Assembly: GCA_021018815.1 (NCBI GenBank)
Contig: JAITYX010000126.1
Span: 565,501 to 629,500, forward strand
DNA from: Talinum fruticosum
Lineage: Eukaryota; Streptophyta; Magnoliopsida; Caryophyllales; Talinaceae
Direction of reading: 5' to 3'
DNA length: 64,000 nucleotides
Shown in pieces: positions 47,525 through 60,094 of the stretch; within the stretch, counting starts at the first letter, position 1; each line of letters starts with the position of its first letter. The position numbers and the translations under genes were made by a program. The notes under the pieces were generated by a model. The model did not search any database and was not told where the DNA came from. It saw only the letters and a list, made by a program, of their open reading frames with translations.

Positions 47525-48647
47525 TTATTTTGAGTTGTTTGGATGTTTGATTATCCTTTGCAGAACAACAGTCCTCGCCCTCCTGATATCCCTGCTGCAC
47601 ATATCAGCCTGAACCCCCAGCTCCTCCACATTCTTTGCAAACGCACCCATCTTCTTCTTTATCTCTTCAATCCCCACCTTCACTTCATCTTCTCTGATAG
47701 CAAAATCAGCAGTTTTCAGCAATGATTCGATATCGATCTCGAGCCTGTCTATCAGAACCCTGATATTATCCAAATCCTTGATAGCAACATAAGTACCCAC
47801 CTGCATTGTGTTGATCAAGTCCTTTTGACCCTTCAATGCAGTCTCATAGTTCTTCCATAGGGAATCGATCCACCGCCCCATTGATCCTATTGGGAGCGAC
47901 GAGGCCGCAGCCACAGCCGCTGCGACTGGCGGCGCCGCCATGGCGGCTGCCACCACCGAGCATATCAGCACTGCCGCAAAGGTGGCAACAAATATGATAT
48001 TGGAAACCTTCCTCCAAGCTTTGATACACCTCAGCTTCTTATCAAGCTTGTTTTTCTCATTTGCAGTTTCTCAAGCATTGAGATTTGCTGCCTATAAACA
48101 GACTGAAACATCTGGAAAAACTCCTGGGTAAAAGGGTCTCCAGCTTCCTTGAAATTCCTCAGTTCCTCAAGAGTTTTCAAGTACTTAGTTTTTCCCCGGA
48201 AACTTGCTGTTCTTCATTAAACTGCTGTAAAGCTACCATTATGAGAAGTTGAGTGTCTTTAACTTTCTTCAGGCATTTCTCCAATGCAGTGCAGAAATCG
48301 AGGGTTTTCAAACTGTTCTCAAAGTAGTCTTCCACAAGCTCGAAAAGTTCCTGGCTTTTCCATATATCTTTCTTACAATCCAAGATGACTTTCACCACTT
48401 CTTGGTTCATATCAAGCAAGCATCCTGTGACTTCCTTCAGGGAATCAAAGGAGAGGGAACGGACCTCGACCCCTACGGCCAACGCATTGATAACGTGGCT
48501 AGTCCGAGCTCGGAGAGTCGTGTCAAAGGACTGCAAGTCTGCATCAGCTTTACATGCTGCTTCATAGGATGTAAGCTCTGTTATGTACTGTAAATTGTTC
48601 ATCTCTGCTGAACTTTCTGCTGGTTTCTTGCTCATATGCCCTCCCAT
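47525..48647 (-). CDS. DUF677 / UPF0496 (At4g34320-like) protein, single exon (two frame breaks)
   Basis: A plant-specific protein of the DUF677/UPF0496 group, distantly related to BYPASS1; its biochemical role is unknown. The start [11 protein letters not shown] is a hallmark of the At4g34320-type proteins. Then come [38 protein letters not shown] and [21 protein letters not shown] helical middle part follows, then an Ala-rich hydrophobic stretch ([18 protein letters not shown], probably membrane-embedded) and a C-terminal coiled-coil-like part ending [16 protein letters not shown]. Two one-base losses split it: T5 at 48189-48193 (after EEQQVSGEK) and T5 at 48051-48055 (after EKLQMRK). Undoing both gives 374 residues, the length I recall for At4g34320. 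A 5' leader intron is possible but unproven. Confidence 0.93.
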
Positions 48648-50744
48648 AGCTGCAGAATCGGATCTAAAACGCAGAATATAAGCACAATTGGTCAGAAATC
48701 AGAAGATTTGCGGTTTCTCTTTCTTTTTCCTCTTCCTTTTCAAATCTTTAGAGTTTTACACATAGGAAAACCATGAATTTAGCACACAACTCAGAAATGG
48801 GAGTGGTGGGTAATTTGGGATTGGTCAGAATAGAATGAAAGATTTGACAAGCAGATTGAAACCCAATTCAGATTCAGAGAAGAAGAATAAAACCCAAATG
48901 GGAAAGCCTATGAAACTCTGAAAGTTGGGATCTTTTAATGCCACAGAAAGCAGGGGAAAAGACACAAAAAGAGGATCCAGATTTTTTTAAATTTTTTGGT
49001 CGAGATCTTTTGTGGAAACACAGAAATGAGATTATTAGGCTTTAGAGAAAGTTCTGCAATTGATCAATGTGGAGAGAGAAGGAGAAAGAGAGAGAGATTG
49101 AAAAAACTTGCAGAAAATTAAAACCGTTAAGAGCCAAAAAAATGGGGCGGGACAGAGAGAGATAAAGGAGAGTTCTTGAGATTAAAGCATATCTTGCACG
49201 CATGAGGAAGAAGGGGGAAAAGGAAAGGAAAGGAAAGACAGGCTACAAAGAGAGAGAGAGTGGAAGAGAGATAGAAAACGCGGGAAGCAATGTCTTCTTC
49301 CCTTTCTCGCTCTATCTTTCTAGCTTTCTCTCTCTACAATGCTTTTAACGCACAAAAGTCGATAATTTTGAGGCTAACATGAACTGTGAGTCATCTGTAA
49401 GTCTCAAGCAAGAAACCATAGCTTTTACAGCAAGATTTTTTTCACAGTCACACACACAGAGAGAGAGAGAGGAGGGATGAGATGAAAAACATGGAGAAAT
49501 GCCCATGAAAAAATGATCAACTGGTTACATCTGCAAAAAGAACAAATTAAAAAAATGCATTGCTTCAAGTTTGCGAAATGCTGATTGTTTCTGACGATGA
49601 GTGGCTATTTGCCTAACAAAGATGGGAACTTTCATTTGAAGTTGATTTCGTCATGTGAATGACTGAATCAAGTATAAATTAAGTACACAAAGCTAACACT
49701 CATATTCATTCATGCATTCAACTTCAGTAAGATCATTAGCTGCTAAATACAGCAGTTACACCTCATCAAGCATGATTTCTACATCAATTGATGCAAATAT
49801 CCGTGATTCTCTACTCAATTGGGACAAATCACCCGAGTTCACGATCCTATTTTCACTCGATTGTGAGATTTTTGGGGCGAAAACAAGGTGAAGATGATGA
49901 TGAACTCTTTGTTTCAATGGACATTGATCGGAAATATATATCTCCCATCGTGTCGAAACTAAAATTAGAATTGGAAAAATAAAATGAAAGTGATGCTCAC
50001 GTAAAACAACAAAGACAAAAACAAACCTGGCTGTGGAGTTTGTTGTAATGTCAATGTAATTTATTTGTCCTGGATCAAATGAGAAAGGGGGAAGGGTAGA
50101 GAGGCTGATAGCCTTTTGAGGTTGTTTGAAAATTGAAATTGAGGTAACATGTTCAGATGATGTGCTATATTATATATAAGCTTATTTTGAAACAGATTTG
50201 GAAACTTGGGAAGCAAGTAGTAATAATTTCATAGTAATTTCATCGTTTTCTTTCTTCGATCATTTAGAATGTCAAAAAAGTGTTATCATTAGCGTACTCA
50301 ATAAGATTTACAGTTAATCCCGTCCTGTGCTTAACATGGTTTATATACACATGCATTATATATATACATACATTATCTTAAATTTGTGAAAAAAGTTAAC
50401 ACGACAACAGCACTTATATGAATACCAAGTAAACCTTCGAAAAGACGCAATAGTTTCATTATAAAGTACTTAGTTTAATCATCCGTTTAAACTTTTTTTG
50501 ATAAATTTCCTTTTTAATTAAGTTATATTATTCTATTACAGTAATGTTTTATCCATTGATATAACTACAGTCAAGTCCATGTCCATATAATTAACTAAAA
50601 AAACGAAAAAAATGCAATTGAATGTCAGCTGAGGTGAAAACTTGAATTGGACATGGTGGCTCACATGCTCTAGCATACGTGTTATATATTTTATGGCCGT
50701 ATAAAATATAATTTTTAATATATGATAAAACTGATTTTCTTTTT
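48648..50744. other. Upstream and intergenic region, no second gene seen
   Basis: Contains the leader and promoter side of the DUF677 gene (GA-rich AGAGAGAGA tracts near 49080-49270 and 49460-49475). The 64-residue frame at 49788-49982 has no recognisable features. AT-rich DNA follows. Confidence 0.4.
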
Positions 50745-51290
50745 AGTCTGTTAGACCTCCAATAGACCAAATTCTTTTTTATTTTCTCTTTTTATGAGAT
50801 CACATTCGTATTAATGATATATATATATATATATACCTCACCCATTACGTCACTAGTAAATTTTACCTAATCAGTCGGACAATAGAGGTATCGATCCAAA
50901 CCTCCTCTTAATGGATCGAGTAAAGCCCAAAGCCCATTAATACTAGAGTTTCCTCCTAAATTATGGTAAATTACTATCTTACCCCGCTAAAATCCTCTAT
51001 AAATATTCACTAATCTCCAACCTCATAACACATACTTACAAGGTCACATCACCAAATTCAAACACTTCCCTCCTGTAAGCAAATCCCATTTCCTTCGCGC
51101 ACATCGAAGAAGATTTCCTCGATTCACTCATTCACTCGCGCGTCGGAGGGACGTTCCGGGATCCACCCCGGGCTTCGCCTTTTTTCAGGTTCATCAACCG
51201 CCACGTGAAATCCATTCAATCAAGTCACTCCTCGTAACTCGGAAAAGTAAATCATCTCTCTCAGAATCATTATCCACATCATCACACTCT
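50745..51290 (+). mobile_element. LTR-like fragment (probable solo LTR)
   Basis: CGTCGGAGGGACGTTCC, then GGATCCACCCCGGGCTTC and CGCCTTTTTTCAGGTTC at about 51141-51194 have the form typical of the R/U5 region of plant Ty3-type LTRs. A TATA-like CCTCTATAAATATTCAC lies ~150 bases upstream, as expected for an LTR promoter. Boundaries are approximate: TG near 50748 and CA near 51284 are guesses, and no 5 bp target duplication or internal retroelement sequence was found. A TA microsatellite lies inside at about 50816-50835. Confidence 0.4.
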
Positions 51291-51488
51291 GTTTTCATCC
51301 GAAATATATATATATATTTGTCATGTGATATAAGTGTAAGTTAACTCAATTTATACAAATTTATTATAAAAAATTTAAATTTAAATTCTATCTGCTTAAA
51401 CATTTACGTCTCATTTATAATAAAATTTCAAAAAGAAAAAACACCTTCAATCTAAATAATCCATTTGATATGTGGATAGGAAGATATG

Positions 51489-51602
51489 GCATGGGCCACA
51501 AATTTTAGGATAATGGGCCCAAGTGAAAGCCCGATAATCATATGAAAATTTAGGGTTTTGTTTTGGGGAAACCCAATAGAATCATCGGAAGTCTATAAAT
51601 AA
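51489..51602 (+). promoter_or_regulatory. Promoter-like cluster: site II, telo-box, TATA
   Basis: ATGGGCCA (about 51491) and AATGGGCCCAAG are site II-type TGGGCC elements, TTAGGGTTT at 51550-51558 is a reverse telo-box (AAACCCTAA), and CTATAAATA lies at about 51594-51602. This combination is common in promoters of ribosomal-protein, cell-growth and snoRNA genes in plants. A second TTAGGGTTT occurs at about 51707. What it drives is uncertain. Confidence 0.4.
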
Positions 51603-51734
51603 GCCGACTTTGATCGCCGAAATACAATTTACTGTAATCACTGGTAGTTCGTCCGCGTCCCAGAATTTTGTTTTTTGTAGAGATATGCAGCGATTTTTCC
51701 TTTGTTTTAGGGTTTCTATTTGATTTCCGTATGC

Positions 51735-51881
51735 ATGTTTGGGGCCTTCATAATCCCAGATAAGCGGAAGATTGAAGAATTCAATTCGGTGCTTAATCTG
51801 ATTCATGGGAGGCCAACAATAAACTCTAATGGAAGTTTCGCTGATAACGCCTTTCCCTTTTCCGTGAAGGCGTTTCATTAG
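51735..51881 (+). CDS. Possible 48-residue small protein
   Basis: An ATG-initiated frame (MFGAFIIPDKRKIEEFNSV ... FPFSVKAFH) lies 130-180 bases downstream of the promoter-like cluster. A shorter upstream frame (MQRFFLCFRVSI) would be translated first. I recognise no family. It might be a remnant of a longer gene or chance; the transcript could equally be noncoding. Confidence 0.15.
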   Translation: MFGAFIIPDKRKIEEFNSVLNLIHGRPTINSNGSFADNAFPFSVKAFH

Positions 51882-53052
51882 TAACTTCTCCATACATTTC
51901 TCTTCCTTCTTTTTATTACCATTTCTTTCTTTTTGTTTTGGGAAATTTTTCAAAAAAACTGTTTTTTTGTTTTTCTTTTGAAAGGATTTGTCATATGTGT
52001 TTCTATTAAATTTCAATGGACCAAATAGTAATTTCCATGGACCAAATAGGTTTCAACATTGAGATCAAATGTCAATGTGGCAAAATTGCTAATTTGCAGC
52101 CATCTAAAGTGATTAGTTTTGTATTACCATTAATGACAATTAAAAGTGGAGTAAAGCAAAATCTTTGGGTATTAGTGGTCAATAGTTGATCTAAACAATA
52201 ATTGATCAGATTAGGGTTTGCTGTGTCAAAAAAACTAATAATCAATCTGAATGGTTTGAGATCTATGTTAATCTCAATTTAACCATTTATTGAGTTTTCA
52301 TATGATAATTATTAAATCATTGAGAAATTATGGTGTAGTATCAACTGTTGTCAATCTCTGAGTTGTCCATTCTGTCTAAATTATGATGTTTATTAGATCA
52401 TTGAGAAAAAAATTATAGGAATTGTATAAAGAATCAAAAAATTATAGGAATTGTATAAAGAAATTCATGAGAACTATAAGAAAATATAAAATTTCTGATA
52501 ATATTTGTGTAGAAAAAAAGTATGAAAAAATTAGTTAAAAGTAAATCGAAAACGGAGGGAGTATGTTCTCTTCCAATGTCTTCTAGGAACGTTAGATGAT
52601 TAGGGCACATTTAGTTACTAAATGACGTCTGTCATTGAGGAAATTACATGGTCAAATGGTGATACTGCTGTTAATTTGAACTGAAATGTTGGCACTTCAA
52701 ACTTGCTACTGTGAAAGGTTCCACCTAACCTATCACCGTTTTGGCCAAGGAAGACACCCACACCGTTTCGGGTTCTTTTTTTTGTTGGGGGTAAAACAAA
52801 AGTGGAAAGGATACCATAGTCTTGGTCCAAAACTATAATATAATTTGCACCCTACTTCTACAAAACTAAACGTGAAGGCAATTTAATCACGTAAGCAAGC
52901 CCTAATCCATTCTGAACAACAAAATCCTTTTTTCCTTTAAACCAATGAGAAAATCCTCGTTCAATCATAACAAAAACTTCCACATCTACGAGTACAAACT
53001 AGACTGATATTGCGACTCGTCAAAGCTGCCTTCCATATAGTTGAGATATGCT
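51882..53052. other. Intergenic stretch with one MITE-like end
   Basis: No gene seen. AACGGAGGGAGTA at 52551-52563 matches the terminus of Stowaway-type MITEs with a TA target; I could not pair it with a left end. The phrase AAATTATAGGAATTGTATAAAG is duplicated near 52415-52460. Confidence 0.35.
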
Positions 53053-56000
53053 CTACTTGCTGTATAGGTGGACTAGGGTGAAGATGAAGAAGCCAGACAT
53101 CTGCATACATGTAAAGAAAAATCAGATTGATTGTCAAAGAAGTTGATAGTGATAACATAAAAGAAAGATACAACACCCAAGACTGGGTCGACATGCATTT
53201 TTCCAAAAAGGGGGTCAACACAGGTTATTACAAATTTACAACTGAAAAATGAAGCTATCAAGATGCTCCTATCTATCAAACAACCTCACATGAACCACCG
53301 CCTACCCAAAGTTGGGGTTCAAGAGGTTTTGATGCATGCAGCCTTATCCTTGTTCCCGAGAAATAGAGAGAGTTTCAAATTCACCAATGCATATAGATTA
53401 ACACAGACAAACATATACATTTCAGTTATTTATTATCGGGAGAGTAATGTACCATTGAAAAGCATGCCCCATAATATGGATATGCCGTTGTTATAAATCT
53501 TTCATATTCATTGTGTCTGAAAGGCCGTACAGGAATCTGCAAGTAAAAGAAAGAAAAAGATGAAGACAAGGAGTCAGCATAACCAAACTAAAAAGCGCAT
53601 CAATGGGATGATGGACTATGACAAATAGAAAATACGACAATTGATTAGAGCCACTGTTCTTCCCAAGGTCCTAACAGACAAACAATTGGCAAACTTTAAT
53701 AAGTTCAAAATCTTTGATTAATTCAGTTAACAAAGTGAATTATAAATAGTAGAGTAAAATACTATCTCCAGCAATCATTCTTCTTTCTAAGATCCTAGAA
53801 GACTATAGGATGGCAGCCTTCCAGCATAGAATTCACAACAGAGGTTTTCACATGAAGACATGATTTTACAGCTTTTAGGGCATGAAGGTACTCCCAAGCA
53901 GAGTTCACTATTTACCAAATAGAGAATAGCAAACAAAGCAGTTAATCTGGTTTACGGCATTGTACACGTTCTTCATACAGGAAATATGTAGCAGGCAATC
54001 AGGTACCTGTTTTGATAAAGACAAGCTCGTGTACCCAAGCCTTTGGTGCTCAACCTTGAACTGGAAAACACCATATACATCTGGCACTTTGAATGAAGTA
54101 TGATACAGACCCTGGAAACATATATCATTGTGTTAAGAACTATCAATGAAATACAGTTACAAAAAAAAAAGAACATAAGAGAAAGGTAAACACCTTCTTA
54201 TCAGTTGATAAAGTTTTTAATACATAAGGACTCATCATGTAGAATTGCACTTGAACATCATCAGCCACATATGGCTCCCAGCTCGTTCCAGACCATTCAT
54301 AAATCTCAACAGAATACTCCTTCACACAGATTTCAGTGAGAGATAAGTAGTTTGAATTATTTAGTTTTGTTTACTTCATATAGATCAATAAAGAATTAGG
54401 AATAAAAGGAAAACAAGCAGTGAAGAAATACCAGGTCATCTGTGATCCTGTACATTGAAGGTTCATCTGTCTCTCCAACCTTGTGGTGTCTGACGTTTAC
54501 AGCCTGAAGAACAGAGATTTAAAAAGTTTGCACAAACAGAAGGAAAGGGACAGCTGAATTGCAAGGAAGTTGCGACTTACCTTGAGATGACCTCTTTCAT
54601 GGAAAATCCACTTGCTAAGCTCAGTCACAAACTGCTCATTGCCTGATTTCTCATACCTGTCATCACAATAATTACATCCTATTACACCACTGAAAATAAA
54701 GTATCATGTGAATAGATTAATCATTAGTCACATTTCAAAGCCAGTATTACACTGCATTCAAGCATATAAATGCCAATATGCAACAACAAAACAGGGTTTG
54801 ACATTGAGGTCTGTACAGACAAATAAATAAACCAAAACATGCATCAAGATCAAATCTTTAAAGCCTCAACTTCAAGATAACGAATATTTTACAGTCAAAT
54901 ATCAATATCACTCACAACAAGGATATAGATGATGAGTACACCAGTTGAAAACAAGACATCTGGCTAATCTATTGTTCAAGGACAACTCATTGGCAATAGC
55001 AGGTTGGCAGCACACATAGGCAAGTAGGCAACAGAGTAATATGCATCAGAACTGCATTTAAAAGGAATCTCACCCCTAGCCTCTGACTAATGTAGCTCTA
55101 TGAGTAGAAAACAGTAAAGCAGTATATGGCTACTGGCTATACAAAAGTATTGGACAAGCTCCCACGATCATGCCTCCACAAGGACAAAAGTTGCTGGGTA
55201 GAAATTTACTATTGCAAACCGAAATAGGAAGCTGTACATCGACACATGACAGGCGACATTAATGCGAAAAACTAAATGCATTCTACGAGTGATCTCGATT
55301 CCAGTCACAATTCTATGGGAACCTGTGATGAGCCCTGACAACTGATAGAAATAGGAACAGAGCAAGCACACCTAGAAGCCCCAAGAGACACAGTAAAGAC
55401 ATTTTGGACAAGAAAGTTGATTTATTGGATTTCATAAGCTCTTATTTAGGTATTTCTAGTGTGCTTTTACTTGATAGGTTCGACAAACGTTCACAATCTA
55501 GGCGACAGTCACTGGTAGGAAGAACCAAAATATAACCACTGAGATCTACAACTCCATAACAATGCTCTAAACAAAGGGAACCAATGTCTTATATTACCTA
55601 GTTGGGCTCCCAACCTTCTGCACTCCTGATCTGAAAAACCTGAACAAAGAACACGAGTGTCAATCAGCAGAAAACAAAATATATAAAGTAGTTCTTCACC
55701 AGAAAACAAGCTTACCGATCACTGAACATTTTCAGTGAGCCTGAGATTAAAATGCGAGCATTGTTTCTTGCCTGCAGCCGACAGTCAAGAGAGAGTGAGA
55801 AAAATGACAACTTTAAGCAACTCAACTTTAACGCATTAAAGGATTACAAATATAGCGAATTGGATTGCAGAATAAGAAGATATTTCAATTATGAACAACC
55901 TGTGCAACTGAAACTAATGAGACACTGGATCCAGTGAGCATTGGTGCATTGGATAGCTTGGAAGTAGGATTGGAAGAATAGGCAGCTGGAGAGGCTGACA

Positions 56001-57533
56001 GAACTTTCACAACCTAATTTGGCAAAAACATACGAGACAATGAACACAGTCGATTAATTTAGATTGATAATCAGATGCTGTGCACATTTTTCAAACATTT
56101 CAACATTCAATACCAGTTAAGCAGAACTTACAAGGCTGTTAGAAGGATTTAATGAGTGACCAATCCCCTGGAAAAGCACCGGAGCCTGCAGCATATGTAT
56201 GTCAAAGAAAGACTCGATCACAAAAATATAATTCCAGACATTTTAGTATTCTGTTCGAACTGCATGCGAGTATCAAGCCATGAGATCTTCTGGAATAGGG
56301 AAACAGCTATAAATCAGGATCAGACTTGCCTCAATTTTCTTGTTGCCCAATATGACATCTGATTTAATGAACTCGTCAGTAGCAATCAGTGTATGATCAC
56401 CTTCAGCATCTGACAAAGCATAGCTTGTATGATCTATAACCATCGCTGCAGGGTCCTATAAGACAACCCAATAAGGAGGAAACCGATAAGCTACTAAATC
56501 AAACAACCCACAATACTAATAAGCTTAGATAAAACAGGGCCAGATACCTCTAGATTCAAATGTACCCCCAAACAACTCAAAAAATAATAAGAATGCAACA
56601 ATAAAAATGACCCGAGATGTTTTTTTTTTTTGAGGTCACCCAAGATGCTAATTTTAGAGAGTAAAGAACAACTATCTGATCTATGAACTTCAAAAAACAC
56701 AGCCAAACTATCACTCAGTGTGACGGTATGTCAGTGAAGAAGAAAAATCTTATCAGCATGGCAAATCACCTATTGGAAATTGCTAATTAACAATGGCAAT
56801 GCATAAATGAAACTGAAAATTAGAAATGCTGAAAGCTATGACCAATAATATATTATATTCAACATATGTCCGGAAAAATTATGCTCTAGAGCAAGGATTA
56901 TGCAGTTTTAGGTCAAGCATGAATCTTTTTAGCAGTACACCATTATATAACAATCACAGGTCAGTAATCATACTTCTACAGCAGCCATTTAATCAAAGAA
57001 CCAAAAATTACGATAATAAATTCGAATCGGGGACAGAAAAACACATACATCATCGAAATCGACACCACATTCGACGGCAATCTCCCGAATAAAATCAGAT
57101 GCATTCACATCAAGAGCAAGGATCAAATCACGGCCCGAATCAACGAATTCCAGCACCGCCGCCTGATTAATCGACCCTCCAAAACCTTCAAAATCACACG
57201 AAATCTAGCAAATGAGATGAAATGCGAAGATCATTAGTGAAATTGAAGACAGATAGAGAGCTTACGGTCGATGGTGGGAGCGAAGACGATGAGGCCATCG
57301 TACAAGAACTGGCCGTAGCGCTGCAAAGCGATCTTAGGGTCATCGGCAAGCTTGAAATCGAGGGTGTAGCCGCGAGATTGGAGGGAGGTGAAGAAGAGGG
57401 AGTGAGATGATCTGATGGCGAAGTCGTCGAGAAGGACCAAAATCCGGCGATCTGTAGGGTTTTCCGGCGAGAAGGAGAGAGAATGGGTTGTTGTGAGGAG
57501 AAGCAATGCGAGAACTGTGATGATCTTCGCCAT
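53053..57533 (-). CDS. OST48: OST48 (DDOST/WBP1, DGL1) subunit of oligosaccharyltransferase
   Basis: The 48 kDa subunit of the ER oligosaccharyltransferase, needed for N-glycosylation. Thirteen exons: 57533-57266, 57185-57049, 56455-56330, 56185-56132, 56013-55900, 55771-55716, 55639-55598, 54656-54581, 54503-54432, 54319-54194, 54111-54007, 53536-53453 and 53100-53053. They total 1308 bases in one frame (435 residues, Arabidopsis about 437). A signal peptide ([16 protein letters not shown]) precedes [54 protein letters not shown] and [20 protein letters not shown]-terminal membrane span ends [12 protein letters not shown]. All donors are GT except exon 3, whose donor is GC within a strong AG/GCAAGT context (56329-56328). 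No frame break was found. Confidence 0.97.
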
Positions 57534-59220
57534 TGTTGTTTGTTATGGCTTCTCCTTCTCCACTCTTCGCTCAGGCCTCAACCCCAAAGAAAGGGTTTTA
57601 CGTTTATTTGCTACTAGCAACTACGGAGAGTCAAAATAGCGAAGTCAGTCAATCAATTTTTATTTTTATTTTTACTTTTTTCTAATTTAATAAGGGCTAT
57701 CTTCGAAATTATCAAGTTTAATTCCTTTCGGTTTAATGTTCCAATTGTTTGAGACAAAAAACTATTCAATAGATGCACTTTTAGATATTTGAGAACTTGT
57801 GTTCTCTTCTCATATGCTTCAGGCGAAACTATTTTCATATTTCAATCAACACTTTATGGGTGACAAAGTCGATCGATAATGTGCGAAGTCACTTAAATAG
57901 TTGTTTTTTAAAAAATTAGTTGCTTGTACCTTATATGCAATTATTGAACAGTTAGATTCAATACAAAATTAAAATCTCTATATTAAACATTACTTCTAAA
58001 CTACTATTCAACTGGCCAATCTCTATCTTTCTTTATTGTACATCTTAGATTCTCAAATCGCTTCTACCTCGTTAAGTATCAAAATATGAACTTACGGTTC
58101 ATCTAAAAAACCCTACCTTAATATACGGAGTGACTGAATTTTTACCTTCTTTTTATTCACCTTATTACTATCTCATACACAAACTTTCTTTGGTTGCCTT
58201 TACCAGCGATGTGATTAATGTCAACATTGGCAATAGTTGCTACCCTATGGTTGGTAATTGATAGTCCTTGAATTTAACGTGAATGCCTACAATTGGAATA
58301 TTTATACTCTCAATGCCAATAAAATAATAAGACAACTATAAAACAATACTTTTACGTTACGCTGCTCATTTTTGACATAAAATGCAAAATATCGCATCTT
58401 ATTAGTAAAGTAAGATTATTCTTCGATTATCCCCAACTCTATGACTCGGATACTCAAGTTTGGTTAAGAAATGGGGCAATTCAGGTCCTTGATTTGGTCA
58501 GTTTGAATTATGTCGCATTTGTGGCGATTGATTAATAACATAACCCCTTTTTTTCATCCAAAAAAAAATTGTTCTTCATATGGACATATTATAAAATTAA
58601 TAATCGATATTAAAACACAAAATAATGAATATTTTAAACACAAAAATTTAAAAGAATCTACGTATTTAACTTAATAATTTTAATTTTTGTTACATTAATT
58701 AAATTTATAAACGTACATTTATTTACTTTTTCATCATTAATATTTTGAAAAAAAAAACCCCAAAATAAAAAGATTGTGGATGAGCATGATTCTAGTTAGC
58801 ATTGAAACTTGGAGGAAAGGGAGAGATTATAGATGACCCAAACTAAACAGAAGGAAAATCTTTATTTTTAGAACTTAAAACTCGCCATCTAAATAAACAC
58901 TCTTTTTCAGTTTTTGATTTTAACGCTATTTTTTTTATTATCTATACAATTCCAAAATCAGTTTGTGCATTGCCTATGACTCGGGCCTCTGACGATATAT
59001 ATATGAATTTCTTAATTCAACATTAATATAACCCCTTTGTGATAAAAATAAATAAATAAAAAAATCTACACAAACAAACAATTAGACGTAAACTAAATAA
59101 ACAAGCAGCATTCGATAAATCCAATTCTCTCTAATCCCTAATCCCTAATCCCTCTGGGTTCCTTCTCGATATTTTACTAGCTAAGACCCGTGTTACCTCG
59201 GATTTGTAAATTATATAATT
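57534..59220. other. Divergent intergenic region between OST48 and RCE1
   Basis: No gene, RNA or transposon end that I can support. Pyrimidine-rich CGCTCTCTCTCAAATCTCC begins about 59238 and is probably the RCE1 5' leader. Confidence 0.4.
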
Positions 59221-59596
59221 ATATGTTGAAAAGTTCGCGCTCTCTCTCAAATCTCCCTAATTGGGTTCTTCTCCAAGAACTAGCTTAATCACAAACAGGT
59301 AAGAAAATTTTAACATTTAGCTTATTCTTCACTACCCATAATTTATTATAACCCATGTTATCGTTGTTTCTTTATGTGGGGATTTAAATTTGTCTTCTTG
59401 ATTGATCGACTCTATATGTTTTGTTTATTTATGAAATCAACCTTAATTATGGTTTAGTCTTTTAAAAACTTAATTTGTTTTTTGAGTTTTTGTGATCATT
59501 ATGGTTATAGGGGTAACTAGTTAAATTATTAGTTGTTTCGGAATGAAATTTGTGAGATGTGTTGTGAATGATAAGTTAGAGATAACGAATTTATGT

Positions 59597-59765
59597 CACA
59601 ACCTCCAACCATTAGGCTCGGATCGTCCGGCTCCTCGTGCGGTCGCTTTGGACCTCGCAAAAAGGCATGTCCCAGGGTTTGATCTCGGGTAACACCCCTC
59701 CGACACTCTAGTCAATCTGCGGAAGTCGGAATGTCGAGTGCACCGGGGCTCTAAAGTAGAGGTGA
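59597..59765 (-). mobile_element. LTR R/U5-like fragment in the RCE1 leader intron
   Basis: Read on the minus strand, GTGTCGGAGGGGTGTTACCC followed by GACATGCCTTTTTGCGAGG has the R/U5 layout of plant retrotransposon LTRs. The GC content is clearly higher than in the surrounding intron. Boundaries and target duplication were not resolved. Confidence 0.35.
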
Positions 59766-59801
59766 ATTTTATTTGATGTGTTGATGCATATATATTTTTA
59801 G

Positions 59802-59900
59802 GTCTTTTTATCATAATTGTTCTGGTATGTATATATTTCTATGTCTTTTTATCATAATTGTTCTGGTATATATATATATATATTTCTAGGTCTTTTTGTC
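59802..59900. repeat. Imperfect tandem repeat, 41-47 bp period
   Basis: GTCTTTTTATCATAATTGTT begins at 59802 and 59843, and a diverged GTCTTTTTGTCGAAG at 59890. TA-rich linkers of different length separate the copies. Confidence 0.8.
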
Positions 59901-60094
59901 GAAGTGATAAATGTCTGTTATTGTCAAAACTAAATTTTATCTATTGTGCTGATGCATATATATTCATGAGGATATATGTACATGTCTTTGACAAACTTAA
60001 CCATGATTTAGCCTATAAGGGTTAAGGAGCCATAATGGAGGAAAAAAGCCTTCCATCTTGTAACTTTAACCTTTGCCTTATTGTTGTAGGGAAG

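Noticed and set aside
51582..52016. 144-residue minus-strand frame rich in Lys
   Set aside because: It covers the promoter-like cluster and the small plus-strand frame, has no family resemblance, and its composition fits AT-rich noncoding DNA.
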